DNA from: UBA6059 sp040219045
GTDB lineage: Bacteria > Bacteroidota > Bacteroidia > Cytophagales > Cyclobacteriaceae
Length of the DNA stretch: 64,000 nucleotides
Reading direction: 5' to 3'
Assembly (NCBI GenBank): GCA_965229505.1
Contig: OZ245881.1
Coordinates: 3,658,001-3,722,000, forward strand
Part shown: piece by piece, positions 61,073 through 64,000 of the stretch
Layout: every line of letters starts with the position of its first letter
How positions within the stretch are numbered: the first letter of the stretch is position 1
Made by a program: the position numbers and the translations under genes
Notes under the pieces: generated by a model
What the model saw: only the letters and a program-made list of their open reading frames with translations
What the model was told of the DNA's origin: nothing
The model's database searches: none

Positions 61073-62074
61073 ATGAGCAAACTGAAACTTGTTGCGATTG
61101 GTGTACCTGTTTTTCTCATTCTCGGCCTTATCACAGGGCTGAGTAGATTCGGGTTGTTCCCTACGGACTTGTCCATCCATCATGGCGTACTCATGCTCAA
61201 CGGCTTTGCCGGAGGTCTCATTACCCTTGAGCGTACCCTTAGCAAGCCCGTGCTTACAAATTTTATCTCATTGATCATGCTCGTACTGGGTGTGATACTC
61301 GCATCACTGGATATGACCTGGGGGCTTTGGCTGGTTACAGTGGCTATCATACTGCTGATATTGGCAGAGGTTCAGGCTTCTCGTACGCACCACTGGGCCT
61401 ACCATTTGATGCAGTTGACTGGCTTACTGTGCTGGCTTACCGCCAATGCCAAATATCAGTTTAGTAATTTCTATCCTGCCGCTGTACCATTTTGGCAGGC
61501 TTTTGTTTTGATGATGATACTGGCGACCCGACTTAAGAAAATTGATCGCATTTCAGACTTGACGGTGATGTTGGTACTTGGGCTATATGTCGTATCTATA
61601 TGCTTGCCGTTTCATAGCGTTGCTTCCTCACTGACCGGCGCTTTATTGATTGTACTAGCCGCGCTGGTTCTTCGTCTGGAGCTTAGGCATTCTGATGATC
61701 AGCGTTATCGTTTAATGATAGTCTACGGCTGGCTGATCGCTACCGCAATAGGAATGCTGCTGTCAGACCAGATATTGAATAGTTATGACTTTGTGTTGCA
61801 CAGCTTTTTCCTGGGCTTCTTATTCAATATGATTTTCCTCAATGCCTCAAAAGCCATTGTCAGCAAATTAGGAGTCAAAGACATACCCCTGGCGGAGGGG
61901 CTCTGGATGATCATCATGACAGCAGGTCTGCTGATCAGAATAGTACCTGGAGACGTCTTGGGGATTGAAATGGCCAGAGTGGTTGGTGGGATCATCAGCA
62001 TTCTCGCTATTCTGGGATTCCTTGGATCAGTGATCCGGTCCGTAGTACTTACCAGAATGGGTAGGGCGACTTAG
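61073..62074 (+). CDS. Polytopic membrane protein, NnrS-like (tentative)
   Basis: This protein of about 333 residues has roughly ten hydrophobic helices. Conserved polar residues within helices include LSIHHGVLMLNGFAGGLITL and the following ER, and ASRTHHWAYHLMQLTG, whose histidines could bind heme or copper. The pattern recalls NnrS-like and related heme-binding membrane proteins of the nitric oxide response, but the match is weak. It starts at GTG 61070 or ATG 61073, a few bases after the cupin gene, so both are likely transcribed from operator 3. Its TAG stop is directly followed by a MITE-like element. Confidence 0.75.
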   Translation: MSKLKLVAIGVPVFLILGLITGLSRFGLFPTDLSIHHGVLMLNGFAGGLITLERTLSKPVLTNFISLIMLVLGVILASLDMTWGLWLVTVAIILLILAEVQASRTHHWAYHLMQLTGLLCWLTANAKYQFSNFYPAAVPFWQAFVLMMILATRLKKIDRISDLTVMLVLGLYVVSICLPFHSVASSLTGALLIVLAALVLRLELRHSDDQRYRLMIVYGWLIATAIGMLLSDQILNSYDFVLHSFFLGFLFNMIFLNASKAIVSKLGVKDIPLAEGLWMIIMTAGLLIRIVPGDVLGIEMARVVGGIISILAILGFLGSVIRSVVLTRMGRAT

Positions 62075-62231
62075 GATCTGTCTAGAAACAACCTGCCCAT
62101 TTCTACTTGTTCTTTCGCCCGCCAACTGCGTTGAAAATACTCGCCATAGCGCTGCTATGCCTGTGTTTTTTGCCTTGTTGGCAAACGAAATAACCGAGTA
62201 TAATCTTGTCATCTTATTTCTTGACAAATCC
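62074..62231. mobile_element. 158-bp MITE-like element with terminal inverted repeats
   Basis: The left end GGATCTGTCTAGAAACAAC (62074-62092) and the reverse complement of the right end, GGATTTGTCAAGAAATAAG (62213-62231), match at 15 of 19 positions. TTA flanks the element on both sides, consistent with a three-base target duplication. It holds no protein gene of its own. The element lies between two convergent stop codons and uses them almost to the base. IS5-like transposases make TTA-type duplications, which suggests, but does not prove, the family that moves it. Confidence 0.65.
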
Positions 62232-63410
62232 TTAGTGCTGTTTTTGGCCCGGTATAAACTGACTGATCAGCAATAGTAATATTCCGATAGGCAGTAACGT
62301 ACTGACCATAGTAAGTTGCTCAAAAAAACGATCGAAAAACTGAATCTTGTAGGACACCAAAAGGCCTTGTGAGAAAAGCATGATTTCCGATAGGGCGATA
62401 CCAAGGACTAGTGCCCATAGACCAATATGGAAAGTCTTGTTGGCCGCTATGAGCCCGTGGTGAATGAAGATGATCACCAACCCCAAACTGAAAAAGCCCA
62501 GCATGACGAGATGGATAAAGCCGATTACCGAATACGGTACGGTGCTATTGATAAAATCCTGAATGACAGGAATGTTGGCACCTACCTGGAAGACCAACTT
62601 CAGGAAAAAAGCCACCAATACTAGCAGACCGATAGTTCGTGCGATGCTATGGCTTTCAGACTTCCATGAGATGTTAAAAGCCCAATAACCAAAAGCCAGG
62701 AGCTGAACAATGCTACTAAGGAATGAAATCACAAACATCCATAATGGCGGATCTGTCCATAGGGCTGATAAGAGGAATAGCGTGAAAGTGGATATCACTA
62801 TACTCCAGGCAATGGCTCCTTTTTGCTTGAGCGGGGGGAAATACTTGATGGCATAAGCTGCCATGACCATGAGGAAGAACCCATTGTAGAGGAAGTGCAG
62901 GAACCAATAAATGGAGAGCTTGTAGTAGATACTATCTCCCAACCCCTGACTCATGAAGTAGCCCAATGCGAATGGGCCGATGCTTGACAGGAAAAGAAAA
63001 ACGACTCCTGCTCTGACGAGTGTCCTGACCGGCTTTGTATTGGAATCTACATCAATAGATGCTCTCCAACCCAAGGCATAAGATGCAAAGATGTACAAGG
63101 TGGAGAAGGTGATCGATACCGCCCCGTAACCTTGAAATGGGAAGGAAAACAGCATTCCCAGGATGGTGATTTGTGTGATCCAAAAGAGGCGATTGTAATA
63201 GGAAGTCCTCGTGTTATCACCAATAATAGTCCTTTGAAGGATGATGAAGCAGCCATTGTACACCCAGCCAATCAATGCCACATGAGAATGAGTGTGAAGG
63301 AGGTACTTGAAGTTGAGTATCAGCCAACCCGATTGTACGGACCTCAGTGCCCATCCAATCAGCGCGGCGATCAAAAAGAAGACTAGGGCAGTACGTACCT
63401 GATGTTTCAC
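62232..63410 (-). CDS. Polytopic membrane protein resembling heme-copper oxidase subunit I
   Basis: This 392-residue protein has about 12 hydrophobic helices. The second helix region carries LLHTHSHVALIGWVYNG and other helices contain histidines (YWFLHFLYNGFFLM, FIHLVMLGFFSLG, IFIHHG), like the heme ligands of oxidase subunit I and related nitric oxide reductase-like proteins. It lacks the usual full set of oxidase motifs, so activity as an oxidase is doubtful. Similar genes are found near nitrogen oxide genes in Bacteroidota. It is convergent to the nos cluster and has an 84-bp gap upstream filled by a long inverted repeat. Confidence 0.75.
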   Translation of the reverse strand: MKHQVRTALVFFLIAALIGWALRSVQSGWLILNFKYLLHTHSHVALIGWVYNGCFIILQRTIIGDNTRTSYYNRLFWITQITILGMLFSFPFQGYGAVSITFSTLYIFASYALGWRASIDVDSNTKPVRTLVRAGVVFLFLSSIGPFALGYFMSQGLGDSIYYKLSIYWFLHFLYNGFFLMVMAAYAIKYFPPLKQKGAIAWSIVISTFTLFLLSALWTDPPLWMFVISFLSSIVQLLAFGYWAFNISWKSESHSIARTIGLLVLVAFFLKLVFQVGANIPVIQDFINSTVPYSVIGFIHLVMLGFFSLGLVIIFIHHGLIAANKTFHIGLWALVLGIALSEIMLFSQGLLVSYKIQFFDRFFEQLTMVSTLLPIGILLLLISQFIPGQKQH

Positions 63411-63446
63411 AGGCTAATGTTAAGCAATTAGCGGGAATGCGTTTTA

Positions 63447-63489
63447 ACAAAAAATCTTTTGTCATAATACTTGACAATAGATTTTTTGT
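63447..63489 (-). terminator. Long inverted repeat between the permease and oxidase-like genes
   Basis: Two 18-base arms (63447-63464 and 63472-63489) match with a single mismatch around a seven-base spacer. Outer parts are A and T tracts and the core is TTGTCA/TGACAA. It lies just after the ABC permease stop, which suits a terminator, but it also occupies the promoter area of the oxidase-like gene, so it could be an operator. Confidence 0.6.
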
Positions 63490-63494
63490 CAACT

Positions 63495-64000
63495 CTACTC
63501 CTGCCTGAGCGACTTCACCGGATTCATCCTGGCTGCTCGACCGGCTTGATTGGCGACTATCGCTAGCGCAAAACCAAGAGCCACCAGTCCCACCAATGGG
63601 AATACCCACCAGGCTATATCCACTCGGATCGTATATCGCTCGAGATACTCGTCTAACAAGAAATAAGTGAGCGGTGCGGTGATCAGAAATGAGATGAATA
63701 CCAAAATCGAGAAGTCCTTTGAAATCAAACCGATTAAGTGTGTGATAGAAGCTCCCAGCACCTTTCTAATCCCGATCTCCTTGGTGCGCTGCTCTGCCAT
63801 AAAGCTGGCTAGTCCAAAGAGCCCCATACCAGTGATAAAAATGGCCAGAATAGAAAACAAGCCCGACAGTTTCTGAGTGAGGTTGATGATGCTGAACTTA
63901 TCCTGGAACTCTACATCAGCGAATTTGTATTCGAATGGATAGGCAGGATTATGCTTATTGAAGATTTCCTCTACAGTGGCAAGACTGGTTTGAAGATCAG
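63495..64000 (-). CDS. MacB/FtsX-type ABC transporter permease (N-terminus cut off by window edge)
   Basis: The frame runs to the window edge, giving the last 168 residues. It contains the end of a periplasmic domain (EEIFNKHNPAYPFEY and KFADVEFQDKF) followed by four-helix-type FtsX features: LAIFITGMGLFGLASFMAEQ, RTKEIGIRKVLGAS and the terminal NPVKSLRQE. These are standard for the large FtsX/MacB permeases of Bacteroidota that work with a separate ATPase in efflux or envelope stress. No ATPase gene is visible in the window. The long inverted repeat follows its stop. Confidence 0.9.
   Translation of the reverse strand, partial: DLQTSLATVEEIFNKHNPAYPFEYKFADVEFQDKFSIINLTQKLSGLFSILAIFITGMGLFGLASFMAEQRTKEIGIRKVLGASITHLIGLISKDFSILVFISFLITAPLTYFLLDEYLERYTIRVDIAWWVFPLVGLVALGFALAIVANQAGRAARMNPVKSLRQE

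Noticed and set aside
62027..62227. A 66-codon minus-strand reading frame
   Set aside because: It lies almost fully within the MITE-like element and runs into the end of the NnrS-like gene; it has no family features.

Overview
The window looks like a chromosomal segment of a free-living, probably marine member of the Bacteroidota, most likely Cytophagales. The signs are two large secreted proteins ending in type IX secretion sorting domains, five DUF4249 lipoproteins, a DUF5916 barrel protein, Sec-type (clade II) nos genes rich in lipoproteins, promoters with TAnnTTTG-like -7 elements, and few Shine-Dalgarno sequences. The assignment is inference from gene content; no rRNA is present. 

Left part (1-9 kb). 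A truncated nucleotidyltransferase-domain gene faces a methyltransferase. A minus-strand operon follows: ethanolamine permease, glutamine-synthetase-like ligase, short-chain dehydrogenase, aldehyde dehydrogenase, class I glutamine amidotransferase and a glycosyltransferase-like gene. Together these fit a gamma-glutamyl route from ethanolamine to glycine and glutamate without Eut enzymes or a microcompartment. A small Y1 (IS200/RAYT-like) transposase with five converging REP-like palindromes sits inside this operon. 

Middle part (9-42 kb). Secreted and envelope proteins dominate: a 1936-residue metalloprotease-like multidomain T9SS protein, a DUF5916 barrel, a GMC oxidoreductase with its subunit 3, an M20 deacylase with a YfcC transporter, a PI-PLC/GDPD-like enzyme, a SusE/F-like lipoprotein, an array of five DUF4249 genes (one broken by a nonsense codon), a cadherin-repeat T9SS protein, an M14 carboxypeptidase, tRNA-Pro, an SGNH lipase, an M23 peptidase and an AraC regulator. 

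Right part (42-64 kb). A CzcA-type metal efflux operon (small His-rich protein, RND pump, adaptor, no outer-membrane factor) is preceded by a duplicated 58-bp regulatory block. A ribbon-helix-helix/VapC toxin-antitoxin pair with a perfect palindromic operator and an Omp85-like protein follow. A nitrous oxide reduction cluster then runs: DUF2249, Crp/Fnr regulator, cytochrome c, fasciclin lipoprotein, nosZ, membrane protein, nosL, nosD, nosF, nosY, cupin and two polytopic membrane proteins. Three copies of TATGA-N6-TCATA, each exactly 21 bp before a -7-like element, stand in front of DUF2249, the cytochrome c gene and the cupin gene, and look like the operator of the local Crp/Fnr protein. A 158-bp MITE-like element with a TTA target duplication lies between two stop codons at 62.1 kb. 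The window ends inside a MacB/FtsX-type ABC permease.
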